The notes beneath the pieces were generated by a model. The model saw only the letters and a list, made by a program, of their open reading frames with translations. It was not told the DNA's origin and did not search any database. A stretch of 64,000 nucleotides of DNA. It comes from Rhizophagus clarus (lineage: Eukaryota; Glomeromycota; Glomeromycetes; Glomerales; Glomeraceae). The translations under genes were made by a program, and so were the position numbers. Location of the stretch: the NCBI GenBank assembly GCA_015698045.1, contig BLAL01000297.1, forward strand, positions 310,001 to 374,000, given 5' to 3'. Shown here in pieces: positions 21,733 to 32,927 of the stretch. Numbering within the stretch: the first letter of the stretch is position 1; every line of letters begins with the position of its first letter.

Positions 21733-22824
21733 ATGCAACGTCTTCCTCCGGCTGGATGGTCACGTCACCATTTGGTTTATCCTCATCGATGTCTTTATTG
21801 CTCACCCAATTCAAATCCATCTGAATATACGCGTCCAATCTCTCATTCATCTGATCCACCAATTCCAATGCCCGAACCTCTTCATCTTCCCGATACAAAA
21901 AATTATTCCATAAAAAACTTAAGAAAAGATTACTTCAATAATCGTTGTCATCATCATTTTAATAGTCGTGCATCTGCAAGTGATAGTATAAGAGCTATTT
22001 CTCCTGTTAGCGATCGTGAATCTATTTCGTTAACTATCAATGATGAAAAATCTGAAAAAGAAATTAAAATTAAACGGAAAAAATCTCCAATGGATAATCC
22101 TTCCTGGTGGAGACGAGTATATTGGACTTTTTTAACAATATTAAATTTTTACGCTCTTATGGGGAGCATCGCTTTAATTGTAACTTTCTGTATTAAAGCT
22201 AATCCATTCGGGGTAAGATATCTCGCACATTTCACCAATTTCCTAAATTTGTTGTTCAATTATGTTAATGCTTTATCCGTTCCATTTTTTTCCTCTTTAC
22301 AGTCTTATCAAAATGCCGTTTCGAATTACGTATTCACCATAATTACAACTTTAGAATTAGCTCCTCGTGTAGCAAATATTTATCAAATCCATCAATACAG
22401 CAAAGGTAAACTTTCACTTTGCGAAGTTCTCGCTATAATTATAGGTAAAGTTTCTAATATTATACAAAGTCATTTAAAAATTATTAAAAAATCCGTGTAA
22501 TCTTAATTTAATTTGTTTTATAAAATAATAGGTAAAAAAGAATTATATTTATTATATGGAAGAACACATTTAACACAAAAACAAATTAACAAAATGGAAT
22601 ATATGTCAGACGCACTTTGTTTTGTTTATTGGGTATTTTTAAGTTATCAAATTGCACTCGAAATACAAAAAAATATGGGACAATCAGTAGAATTTATTAT
22701 ATTAAGTGATAGAGGGAGATTATTAATGATTACTTTATTGTTAACAGCGACTTTGTCAATATTAAGAATTCTTTGGTCTTTATTAAAACAATGTGTTTAT
22801 TTTGTTGATAAATTCGATTATTAG
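21733..22824 (+). CDS. Multi-pass membrane protein, unknown function
   Basis: Preferred model: exons 21733-22212, 22303-22444 and 22532-22824, about 304 residues. The first 120 residues are hydrophilic, Pro/Ser/His-rich and end in a basic patch (KIKRKKSP) before the membrane part. Membrane segments are at about residues 130-154 (WTFLTILNFYALMGSIALIV), near NYVFTIITTLEL, around EVLAIIIG, then CFVYWVFLSYQIAL and LLMITLLLTATLSILRIL at the C-terminus. The first intron (22213-22302, GTAAGA to TTTACAG) is 90 nt with no stop, so retaining it adds 30 in-frame residues. I do not recognise the family; a conserved fungal hypothetical membrane protein is likely. It is followed 850 bp downstream by copine on the same strand, with separate promoters. 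Confidence 0.75.
22213..22302 (+). other. In-frame, stop-free 90-nt intron
   Basis: GTAAGATATC donor, pyrimidine tract TTTTTTTCCTCTTTACAG acceptor and a possible branch point in TATGTTAATG. Length is 3n and no stop lies in frame, so both spliced and retained forms would be translatable. The retained peptide is aromatic and hydrophobic (FTNFLNLLFNYVNALSVPFF). Confidence 0.65.
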
Positions 22825-23676
22825 AATATTTATTCAAAATGTTAATTTGTATTATAAGGTTTTTTTTTTTTTTTTTTTTTTGTACATTTTTTCTAATAAA
22901 ATACAAATGATACAAATAGGTTAATATAATGTAACGATAATGATAAACATTTTTTTGTATTATATATTTATTAAGATTGACAATTAAGAGTTCATTATTT
23001 TAACGAATTTATTAAAAAAATTTTTCTTCGAATTTTACCATGTGCTGGATGCATGAAGAATGTACATTTCAAACATTTCTTTTAAACAATGAAAAATTTA
23101 AATAAAAACGTTTTTAAAAAATTAAATTAAATAATTTTTTTTTTTTATTAAAAAAAAAAAAAAAATTTCTATTCTTAACCAAAATTTATTATTTCATTTT
23201 TAATTTACCTAATTAAAATTATTATAATATACGTAAAAGAATCCACATGGCCCTTTAATAAATTTTCAAATTTTCGGAATCGAAATTAAGAGCCTTATTT
23301 TTCCTTTTTTTTCCTTTTTTGGTCATCATAAATAATATTCCTTCGGAGTTTTATTAACAATCGGTATTCACAATAATTGGAAAACAATCAAATTAAATTT
23401 AATAATAGATCGTTACATCTTTACTGGTAATTTAATATAGAATGCATATTGCGCAATGTTATTTCCGGGTAACGTTTCAATATGGAAGGAATGGAAGGAA
23501 TTTGAGGATATCATTTTAAATGCTTAAGGTTGATAGTCACATGCGGTGTAACGTTCGAGGTGGGTTCTACTGGATTCCGTGTGACACAACACGGCTGAAC
23601 AATATATATATGGCCGCCAAAATCACCTCATGTTTTTTTTCACAACAATTTATTTATCGATTAAATATTTTATAAT
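22825..23676. promoter_or_regulatory. Intergenic region and copine promoter
   Basis: Contains T and A tracts (22860-22880 and 23132-23165) after the upstream stop. Close to copine there is a TATA-like AATATATATATGG at 23601-23613, about 65-75 bp before the ATG, preceded by a locally GC-richer stretch (23530-23600). The stretch 23165-23530 shows nothing else. Confidence 0.45.
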
Positions 23677-26342
23677 ATGAAAGGAGCTCCGCCAAGATAC
23701 GCTCACTCACAAATTGAACTTAAAATTTCTTGCGAGAAAATAGCGGATTTGGATTATCTTTCTAAAAGTGACCCACAAGTTATATTATTGGCTAAAGATG
23801 TTCGTACTCAAAAATGGAGACCGACAAACCAACAAACTGAAGTCATTATGAATAATTTAAATCCAAAATTCGTCAAATCTTTTATAGTCGATTATTTCTT
23901 TGAAGAATTACAACAATTCAGGTGTGCAAACGAGATTTTTAATTTATTATTTTATTATTATATTTTCCCTCCTTTCAATGTTTATTAATTTAATGTTTTT
24001 TTTCAAGATTTATTTGTGTAGATGTTGATAAACCACATAATCCTGAATGGCAGGTTCAAGATTTTGTCGGTCAATTTGATTGTGATCTCGGTTCTTTAGG
24101 TAAATACGTGTAAAATTTTATAGTATCAAAAAGAAGTAAAACTTTTTTTTAAAAAAAAAAATAAACTCGTTTTTCTCAATTTATGTAGTCGGTTCACCGG
24201 GTGGTAAGTTGAAAGGAAGATTATATGATCCAAAACATCCAAATAAAAATCGAGGATGTATAATTATAGAAGCCGAAGAGGTGAGCAAGTCAAAAAGAAA
24301 CGTGAAGTATGTATTCATTTACTTTTTTTTACGTTTTTTATCATCTAATTCATTTGTTTTACTTATATTTTCTTTCTTTTTTAAAATATTAGATTACAAT
24401 TTCAAGCTCATAACATATCTTCAAAGGTAAGAAAGAATTTAATTTTGGATGATTTTAACTTAATTATGATTTAAATTCAAATATTTTTTTAATCATTTTA
24501 GGGTGGTCTGTTTAAATCAAAACCAGAATTATTCTTTGTTATCAGTAGAGCAAATGAAGATGGCACATCTTCTCCGGTATATCAAAGCTCTGGAGTTACT
24601 GTAAGCAACCCATTTTGGGAACCGTTCACCAGTAAGTCTTACTTATAATTTTTTTTTTACATCCTTTCATATTTATTTATGTTTATTAATATTGTGTAGT
24701 TAGAGAGTCGACATTATGCAATGGAGATTTTGATCGAGCGTTGTTATTTCAAGTGAAGCAATATAAGAAGAACGGATGTACGCGATCATATTAAATAAAT
24801 AATATATTTGTATATCTTTGAGATGATTTTTAATATCTTTATTTTAAAAATATAGCACATGTAATTCTTGGAGAATGCAACGTAACCCTTCGTGAAATTT
24901 TATCGGATACAAAAAGCTTTCCATTACACTCACCCTCTGATTCAAATTTGAAAATCGGAAAAGATGCATGTTTAACTGTCATTCACGCATCAGTTGAAGA
25001 ACCACCAACATTCTTAGATTATATTGCCGGCGGTACAGAAATTAATCTTGTGGTTGCAATTGATTTTACGGGATCTAATGGAGATCCTAGATCGCCAAAA
25101 AGTTTACATTATATTAAAGGAACAAGTGATAATGAATATCAAAAAGCCATTCGTAGTGTTGGACAAATGTAAGTCTTAATCTTTCAAGGAAGTATTTTTG
25201 CATTTTATATGGAAAGTTTTCATTAATTTAAACTTTTTTTTTTCCGTACTTTAGATTGGAGGGGTATGATTATGATCGAAAGTTTCCAGTGTATGGATTT
25301 GGTGCAAAATTCAATAAGGAATTATCTCACGCCTATCCACTAAATAATAATAAGGATGATGTACGTAAAGTTAAATTATGGGTATTTTCTTTTACTATAT
25401 CTTCTAATTCATCTTTTAATTTATTTAGCCTGAAGTAGAAGGAGTTGAAGGAATATTGAAAGTTTATTCAAAAGCCATGGAAACTATTGAGTTATTTGGA
25501 CCGACTAACTTTTCACCTGTAAGTGTATAACTTATTTAGTACAATTAAATATAGTAAATTATTTATTAATAGTTTTACGCTTTGTTTTAGATTATTGATC
25601 AAACGGCCGCTAAAATTCAAAGGGAAATCGATAATGGAAATGACAACGTTTATTATATATTATTAATAATTACAGGTATTTTTTTTATAAATTCGTGCTT
25701 AAGCTATAATAATACATTATTAGATCTTTATTTAATAATGTATATTTTACTTTTCTTCAAATTATAGATGGTGTGGTAACAGGTAATTATCTTAATTTAA
25801 GTTTTAAATGTCTAATATAATTTATTTATAATTTTTCTTTTCTTTTTATTAGCTATGGAGCCAACAATTAGAGCAATTATAAATGCCGGTAAATTTCCTT
25901 TGTCCATCGTTATAGTTGGAGTTGGCAACGCAGATTTTACTAATATGAAGATTCTTGATGCTGACGATAAACCACTAATAGTAAGTAATAATTGAAGTAT
26001 TATTATTAGTATTTAGAATATTTTTATTTTATAAAAAATAATTCATTATTATATAATTGTAAAATATGATAATAGCAAAAACCAAATCCTCAAACAAGAA
26101 AACCGGCAGTAGTAATGGAAAGAGATATAGTTCAATTCGTAGCAATGAGAGATTTTCAATCGGAAGCAGCAGCATATGATTTACCGAAAGCAGTATTAGA
26201 AGAAATTCCTGATCAATTTATGGATTATATGACGAGACATAAAATAGATCCAAGATCTCCCGTTAAGATAGAATCATCAGAATTAAAAGTTAATTCTAGA
26301 TTTAATAATATCCCTGATGAACCTCCACCGGCTTATACGTGA
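23677..26342 (+). CDS. Copine: two C2 domains plus copine A domain
   Basis: Thirteen exons join in frame: 23677-23921, 24008-24099, 24189-24306, 24393-24426, 24502-24631, 24700-24777, 24856-25168, 25255-25360, 25429-25518, 25591-25675, 25768-25782, 25853-25980 and 26076-26342, giving about 566 residues. C2A is roughly residues 10-140 (ISCEKIADLDYLSKSDPQV), C2B about 150-285 (SSKGGLFKSKPELFFVISRA), and the von Willebrand-like copine domain follows DYIAGGTEINLVVAIDFTGS. The MIDAS-type motif is D302, T304 and S306, and ITDGVVTAM follows later. Copines bind phospholipid in a calcium-dependent way and recruit partners to membranes. The tail ends DEPPPAYT, holding a PPAY motif that could bind WW domains. 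Exon 11 is only 15 nt. Family length is typical and no key motif is missing. Confidence 0.95.
25768..25782 (+). other. 15-nt microexon in the copine gene
   Basis: ATGGTGTGGTAACAG between TTATAG and GTAATTATC. It supplies D-G-V-V-T of the conserved copine ITDGV motif, so it must be included. Skipping keeps frame but removes the motif. Confidence 0.85.
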
Positions 26343-27305
26343 AAAGACCTACTTCAAAATTTATTAATAAATGCGTTATTAGTAAACACTATTTGTAAAA
26401 TAATTACAATTAATTTATATTATTATTATTTTTATATTATATTATAATTATTAATTATTATTACTATTATAGGTTGGAACAATTAGGTATAATTATAGAT
26501 TTAAAATAAAAAAAATTTGTACAATAACAGATAGAAGATGTAAATAGTTAATTTATGTAGTTTATGATAAATTAGATGCGAAAAGATTTTAAGACATTTT
26601 CATTATTTCTAGTTTTTTCTTATAATCAAATTCGATTCACACTTTTTTCTGTTTATATAATAAATTTTTTTTTTTCAACATAATTAATTTAAATCACGTT
26701 TTTTATTTGATTTTTTCTACTAAAAAAAAAAAAAGAAATATTATCGAAAATAAAATTACTGATGGGATTCCTCATTTAACATTTGCCATTTGCAATACAA
26801 AATTTTTTGATCAAAAGTTTTATCAATCTTTTGTGTTACGAAATCTTTTAGAAAACCTTGGCATCACGTTAAAAAAAAATCTTTTTTTCATTGTCAATTT
26901 TTCGCCAAGACATTAATTACCGAAAAGGATAAATTACCTTAAACATTTGTCAAATTTTTTTTTTTTTTTTTGCCAAACATTCCAGAAAAGGATAAGTTTC
27001 TTTGAAACATTCGTTCACTATTTTTGACGTCCCTTTATGGATATTTTGATCTTCAAAAAAAAAACCCTTTTTGGTGTCGTAAAAATCGAACGGATATTAT
27101 GATCCTCAAAAAAGCTCTGATTTCATCCTATTGTAAAATCACGAAAATTTTTGTTTTTTTTTACATTAAAATTATAAAAGATTTTGAACGTAAAGTCTTT
27201 TTAATCGTATTTTTCCTCAATTGCTGATTTTTTTATAATTCATATTTGTTAGGTCTTCCATTTAACGAAATTCTAAAAATGATTTTTTTTAATAATAATA
27301 ATAGA
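26343..27305. other. Copine 3' flank, no gene seen
   Basis: AT-rich, with AATAAA-like words at about 26366 and 26503 that could serve polyadenylation. Short ORFs at 26707-26916 and 27024-27227 lie in low-complexity sequence without support. Confidence 0.6.
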
Positions 27306-27516
27306 GGAACAATCATAATGTATGGGACACATGACAAATTCATGCCAAGAACTTGTCGGGTTGCCGGTTGTCGGCAAATAGAAAAATAAAATAAACACGT
27401 GGATATAAAACATAACTATAGTAACTACATGTATATTATCCGACAAGCCGGCAACCTGAAAGTCTCAGTCGGCATCAAATTTTGTCATGTGTCCCGTACA
27501 TTATGAAATCAGCTGT
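27306..27516. mobile_element. Tc1/mariner-type MITE, CAGCTGATTTCATAATGTAC family, copy A
   Basis: The right end TTTGTCATGTGTCCCGTACA then TTATGAAATCAGCTG is followed by TA. The left end is diverged but keeps CATAATGTATGGGACACATG. The inner inverted repeat TTGTCGGGTTGCCGGTTGTC / GACAAGCCGGCAACCTGAAA is shared with copy B at 38197. There is no ORF. Confidence 0.7.
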
Positions 27517-28035
27517 AATAATAATTAAAAAAAAAAAATACAGTTTACAGGGTGACACATACCATAAATCAACAAGACCCTACCCAATGACCCCTACCCA
27601 TCTCGCAAGCGAGGAAGTATAAAATGGTTGACCACACGTTTCCAAAGCATTCATGAGCCGTTTTATCCCGGTTACCGTCCTAAAAAAAGAAAAACTTCCA
27701 AAAGAATTCCCCCTTTAATTATTCGTTACAACTTGGGCGGGATGAAGTCGATAGAAAAAAAAAAATAAATAAAAAAGAAAGAAGTTAAAACTAAGGCAAA
27801 AAGAAAATATAAATGGGAAATTGCATCAAACGAAAACTAAATCTAGAGAAAGAATGAAATAAAACTCCTCCTAAACATTTACAAACTATGGTAAAAGCGA
27901 TAAAACTAATGTCAGAAATTCCGCTTTATCGGCTGATTTTTGGCTTGTTGCGTAGACTTACTAGCTAGTATCTTTTAATTTCCTATTGTAACAAAAAACG
28001 TAGTCACATGACTATACAGCATAAAATTATTAAAA
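27517..28035. other. Spacer, no gene seen
   Basis: A moderately GC-richer stretch (27550-27760, CCCTACCCAATGACCCCTAC) between A-rich segments. No ORF, intron or RNA structure that I can support. Confidence 0.6.
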
Positions 28036-28194
28036 ATGCGAACATCTATTTATGATGGCCCTAACTTTGATCGGGTGGTTCAAGCTATTAATGATATTAT
28101 ACATTGGTGTTCAACATCCGTATTTAATATATGTCTCGAATTTCGGTTTACAACTTGTTTACATACAACATTTATTGATTCAATCGCTCAATGA
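28036..28194 (+). pseudogene. 5' fragment of an MRTSIY-family gene, opposite strand
   Basis: ATG at 28036 opens a 52-codon frame starting MRTSIYDGPNFDRVVQAIND and reaching IIHWC, matching the first residues and the IIHWC position of the paralogue at 28604-29687. Similarity then ends. It is on plus while all other copies are on minus, so an inversion or inverted duplication created it. Probably a truncated pseudogene. Confidence 0.6.
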
Positions 28195-28603
28195 TGCAAT
28201 TGTTATTTATGACACACATTTTTTAACAATTGATTAAGATACCTGGGTATAATAAAATGGAGAATACTATGGCACAGTTTGATTAAAAGCGAAAATAAGA
28301 GATCTGTTGGAATTTGCTTGTGGACAACAATCCAACGAACTTTGTAAATAATATTTAAACGTTTGTGTGGTAATGCGAATAAATATTCATTTTTTTACAT
28401 AAACAAAGATTTTAAATTCAATTTTTTATTGTTATTTATTGTGGATAAAATACCGTGTCATCCCCTTCGAGTGACCGATATTTTACCCCCAACCAATAAC
28501 TATCATATACTCTACTGTACATATCCATAAATAAGAATGATTTTTTGTAAGATGAATCAAAAAGTAGAACGACATTTTAACTTTCAAAAATAAATCAAAG
28601 TGT

Positions 28604-29687
28604 TTAAATGTTAATTACGTCATTAAGCGCTTTGATTAACGAATATCGAATGTAAAATGATAACGGAGTTGAAGTTCGAGTAGCACCATGATCTATAATA
28701 TTAAACACGGGTGTTAAATCCCTATAATTAATTTACAACTCCAATTAGATATGCATGCGTATTTTTATGGCCACTCCTACCCGATTCTTTGTTTAACATA
28801 AAGTAAAGGGTCACGACTTTGGGGAGATAAAAAATAAAAATACATGGCCAGAAAGGATTATCATTAAATTTTGGTCAAAATTTTGATCAAAAAATGAGCA
28901 AAATTTTTAAAAGATAATTCCGGCCAAACTTTAACGATCTTTTTAATCCGGCCTAAATTTTTTTTTTTTTTTTTACGAAGGGTGTAGCTTTAATATGTTA
29001 CATATGAATGGATTAAATTTACTCACACTTTACGTGAATCGGTAAAAACTGGATGATGAATTTCATGAATCAGAATATCCCATTCACCATTTCTATTGAA
29101 TGAATTATCATATAAATATATTGATGGGCTTAGAAATTAAATCACAAATACAATAAAAAACATTTAACTTACAAGTTAGTGTGACTATTAGTCTTTTTAA
29201 GAAGAAAAATACTCCATAAATTACGAATGTCTTGTAAAATAAGAGCCTTATTTTCGGGATTGGAATTTAATAACGAGGAATGTTCTATCTTATTGTACAT
29301 AAAGTACGTAATTCCAATAAATGGATAAATATCTTTAAGATTATAATTTCTAGATTGGTATAATAAAAGATAAGTCAATCCGAGAACGAATTTCATAAAA
29401 GTTACGAACGCTACACGATCATTAGGAAATATATGCTGATATGTTTGAGTATTAGAAGTTAATATAATTCGAGTAGGATCCACGTTCTGACTGGTCACCG
29501 CATCAACAAATCTTTGAAAGTTACGATCTTTTGGCTTTAAGATTTCGTTTGCATTTGTTGCTTTATTATCAATAATATTTTTATTTAAACACCAATGTAT
29601 AATATGAGGATCCGTATATTTGTTAAAAAATCTTGCTAATATTTCAGATACGTTATCAATATTATCATGATAAATAGATGTTCTCAT
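28604..29687 (-). CDS. MRTSIY-family protein, paralogue 1
   Basis: Exons on minus: 29173-29687, 29027-29092 and 28604-28721, giving 232 residues. An in-frame ATG three codons upstream (29694-29696) exists, but the paralogues start at MRTS. Residues 1-170 are mostly helical, with KDRNFQRFVDAVTSQNVDPT, FMKFVLGLTYLLLYQSRN, YPFIGITYFMYNK and HSSLLNSNPENKALILQDIR. Exon 2 gives NGEWDILIHEIHHPVFTDSR and exon 3 ends in SLIKALNDVINI. There is no signal peptide or clear transmembrane helix. I do not recognise the family. Exon 2 and 3 lengths (66 and 118 nt) are identical in all intact copies and in pseudogene copy 3, indicating constraint. Three more copies follow downstream, in the same direction. Confidence 0.8.
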
Positions 29688-29699
29688 TTTTAACATTTT

Positions 29700-30784
29700 T
29701 AAGTCACCTGACGCATTCCGTGCCTTCGCAGTTTGTTAAGAAAATTACAAGTGTAAAATTTATCGAGTTGCAGAATAGTCTTTTTTTTATTCTGCTTCTA
29801 TCTATTCTTTTAAAAAGGTTCTTTAGCGGCTGATAATATCTAATGTAAAATGTGTATGTACATGCGACGAACTTAATATTAGAAATATAATGGGATAAAT
29901 ATATTACATTTGAAGAGAAAATAATCCAAAAGAAAAAAAAAAAGGTTTTTGCTCGACATTTTATATTGATGTAAAAAAACAACGGAATCGGCCGAATAAG
30001 TAAAAAGACAATGGACGCAAAATTAACTTAAGGGGAATAATTGCTTATCTTGTAGCAAATTATTTATTGAGACAAATTACGATTATTGTGACGAATTACT
30101 TTATCTGGAACACAAGTTTATTATTTAGATGTTTGTTTTATTTAAAAAAGATTGTTTGCAAAACGAAAAGTAACCGTTAAATAAATTTTATTTTTAATAT
30201 GTTATGCATAATTTTAATTCTGTTAAAATATTTGAAATTTCGGAGTGAATCAGGCGGAATTTATCTTTATTTGGGAGGATATTTTTAGTAAAATAAGTAG
30301 ACAATCATAACATTTACAATGTTACATACTGTTACGTTAAATGAAACAAGCCACGTTTAATGTCTTTGTTTCTTTGTTTGTTTTTAAAGAGAATTTCCTA
30401 ATTTGGCATTGTGGCATCTGATGGTGTCAAGTTATTCATCACAACCTTTCATTAATATGAAAATTTAAAATATCTAATTAGTTATTTGTTTTTTTCATAT
30501 AATAATGTGGGAGTGATTTTTAATTAGATTTTGAACAATATTAACGAGAAACAATAAAAATGAAAAAAAAAGACGAGAAAAGAGACAAATGAAAAATATA
30601 ATGAATCAAGTTAATCTTCTCATCTCTATCGATACTCCGAAAATAAATGCGAGTCCATTTATTATTACAGCAAATATAATATGAATACATATTTGGATTT
30701 TAAATATAATCGACAAACAATTTATTATAACTGACAGGTATATTTTCATCATTAACAATCAAAATCGTCAACAAATACATTATT
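29700..30784. other. Upstream region of paralogue 1, no gene seen
   Basis: The segment about 29920-29980 resembles that upstream of paralogue 2 near 36190-36250 (TTTATATTGATG after an A-rich run), consistent with duplicated 5' flanks. The 92-codon ORF at 29704-29982 is not conserved between copies. Confidence 0.55.
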
Positions 30785-30945
30785 TTATCGCTGTTTCCAA
30801 AATGGTTGATGCTGTTATGTTTGGTAGAAAAAAAAAAGAAAACCGAAAACCGGACGAATCCTGGACGAAAATTTCGGACGAATTTTAGTATTCGAATATT
30901 TAATCATAAATAAATAACATCAACCATTTTGAAAACGGCGATAAT
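30785..30945. mobile_element. MITE, CGCCGTTTTCAAAATGG family, copy 1
   Basis: TTATCGCTGTTTCCAAAATGGTTGATG at the left is mirrored by CATCAACCATTTTGAAAACGGCGATAA at the right. The interior holds GGACGAA repeats. The related copy at 57732-57914 shares termini and the CGGTTTTCGTCCGG-like interior. Confidence 0.75.
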
Positions 30946-30979
30946 ACACTTAATAAATCTATATCTAATTTTAATTTTA

Positions 30980-31146
30980 TTTATTGCAGTTTTCAGAATT
31001 CTATTACACTATGCAAAGTATTTAATAATAATTATTAGATTAACAGACGATTACTGGACAAAACCTATACAACTTGTCCAGTAATTATAATTTTTTTTAT
31101 CAAATACTTTGTACGGGGTAGCAGAATTCTGAAAAATGCGATAATA
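30980..31146. mobile_element. MITE with GCAGTTTTCAGAATTC ends
   Basis: TTATTGCAGTTTTCAGAATTCT and AGAATTCTGAAAAATGCGAT form the ends. An internal AAAGTATTT/AAATACTTT pair and a CTGGACAA/TTGTCCAG stem extend the fold. It lies only 34 bp from the previous MITE and its ends look distantly related. Confidence 0.65.
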
Positions 31147-31664
31147 TAGTGCAAAATAATAACTAAATTAATATAAATATCATATTATACAAAATTTAAT
31201 TCTTAGATTTATGTATCTGATACACAAATAATCTTATTCATGCTGTACTAGGAAGAGATAAAATTATTTATTTTTGATCAGAAAATTTTGTTAATTGTAA
31301 ACGTTTTATGTATTTATAGTTGTTTGCCGATAAAAAAATAAATAAATAAATAAATGATGATTGTCACTGATTTTCGATTGCCCGATTGCCTAAATATTTT
31401 AGGATTTTTGATATCCATATTAATTATAACAATAATAAAAGACGTTTTAAGGCGAAAAGATCCTAATCTATAAAGGTTTGTTGACACAACTAACAAGTAC
31501 ATTGACCTTATTCGGATCAATTAATTGCTAATATCCAAATACACTAGGAAAGTAGGAACTGAATTCAGTCGCAAGTAGTTGCAAATCCTTAGTATTTTAT
31601 AGTCCAGGCCACAAATATTTCACAAATAATTTTGTTGTATAATTGAGAGGAATAGTATAGTGTG

Positions 31665-31809
31665 ACTATAGATGCCACCCACAAATTAATTTACAAATTA
31701 TATATATAAATTTTGTAATTTGTACATTTGGGATTTGGGAATTATGGCAACCAAAATGTACAAATTAATTTGGGATTTACTTAAAATAATTTGGGTGGCA
31801 TCTTATAGT
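31665..31809. mobile_element. 145-bp MITE with ACTATAGATGCCACCC ends
   Basis: ACTATAGATGCCACCCACAAATT at the left and AATTTGGGTGGCATCTTATAG at the right are inverted copies, with a second pair (ACAAATTAATTT...) inside. There is no ORF. Confidence 0.7.
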
Positions 31810-31946
31810 TGCGGGCGAAACTGCTTTTCAAAATCCGAAACGTTTCGCCCAGTGAATTTCCTATAGGTCCGAAACCTCCGAAACCCTAATTTGGAAATGC
31901 TTTTGTAGATCACATCGGGCGAAACTAGTTTCGCCCGCAACACTAT
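31805..31946. mobile_element. MITE with TTGCGGGCGAAAC ends, abutting the previous one
   Basis: TAGTTGCGGGCGAAACT and AGTTTCGCCCGCAACACTA are inverted. The following GGCATCTATAG repeats the terminus of the preceding element, suggesting a nested or adjacent insertion. ORFs on minus through this element are palindrome artefacts. Confidence 0.65.
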
Positions 31947-32361
31947 GGCATCTATAGGAGTGACCATTGGTGTGACCGCGATCAATAAATAACGGATGAC
32001 AAATTTTATCTGCTGGAATTATAAATAATCTCCATGATTTCATTGATAGGTAAATTAATAATGAATCTTGTATTACGTTTTACAGCATCTATTCCTTTTT
32101 TTCTATTTATGTGTCAAGTTATAATCTTTAGTTTATGCTATTTATCAAGAATGAAATACTAGCTAAATACGATAATGGAATACATAGTAAAATGTGCACG
32201 TAAGACGTAAAATAAAAATTACTAACGCTAAGGTGGGGATCTGCGATTTTAAGTAAAAGCAGTGATTAAATCAATGCGCATCAACTTTTACGACTATGAA
32301 ACAAACCTGATTGGCTACATCAGGAAATAAAACTAATACAAAAAAATAAAAATAAAAATAT

Positions 32362-32464
32362 TTATATATTAATTACGCCATTAAATGCTTATTTTTAAAA
32401 CGAATTTTAATATGAACTGATAAGTCCATAAGGGTAAATGCTGGTGTTTGCTGGTGTTAAATCC
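32362..32464 (-). pseudogene. Relic of MRTSIY-family exon 3
   Basis: On minus, a CAG acceptor followed by GGATTTAACACCAGC and later CTTATCAGTTCATATTAAAA aligns with exon 3 of the paralogues, but it is 103 nt rather than 118 and the frame is lost. Flanks 32150-32560 resemble 34690-35110 beside paralogue 2, so this is the end of a degenerate duplicate. From 32465 to 32920 nothing else is seen. Confidence 0.55.
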
Positions 32465-32927
32465 CTGACAGAATTATGTCAAAGTTAGTTATGTACACGT
32501 ATTACAGTATATTAGGCTAGTTCGGTTTTCGTTTGGTTTTTTGGTTGCAAATCTGTTAGCGGTTAGAGCTTGGACTCGAGCAAGGACGAGTCAAACTTGA
32601 CTAAAAAAATTAAAGAGTGATTCCGAGTCAGAACTCGAGTGTCAACTATCAATGCCATAGTGTGGACCAAAATTTTTAATAATTTTGGCCATCTCTGCAC
32701 TACTAGCTAACGATAATACTAACCAGCATTATCTATCTATTACGTGCTCTTGAGTAAAGCCCGGCTGGAAAATGCATGATCCGCATTGAATCCCACCTGC
32801 TCGAACTGTGCTTTATCGGTTTTTTGCTATTCATCGATAGAATAAGTAATGTCGTGTTGCATTTATTGTGCCTATTTTATTTTATTTTATTTTATTCTCC
32901 ATTCAAGTTACACACTCCATTTTATAA

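Noticed and set aside
29704..29982. 92-codon ORF on minus before paralogue 1
   Set aside because: It is not open in the homologous flank of paralogue 2 and ends within the promoter region.
31803..32043. Two overlapping 60-codon ORFs on minus
   Set aside because: They run through the palindromic ends of a MITE; both start and end within it or its flank, and no domain is visible.
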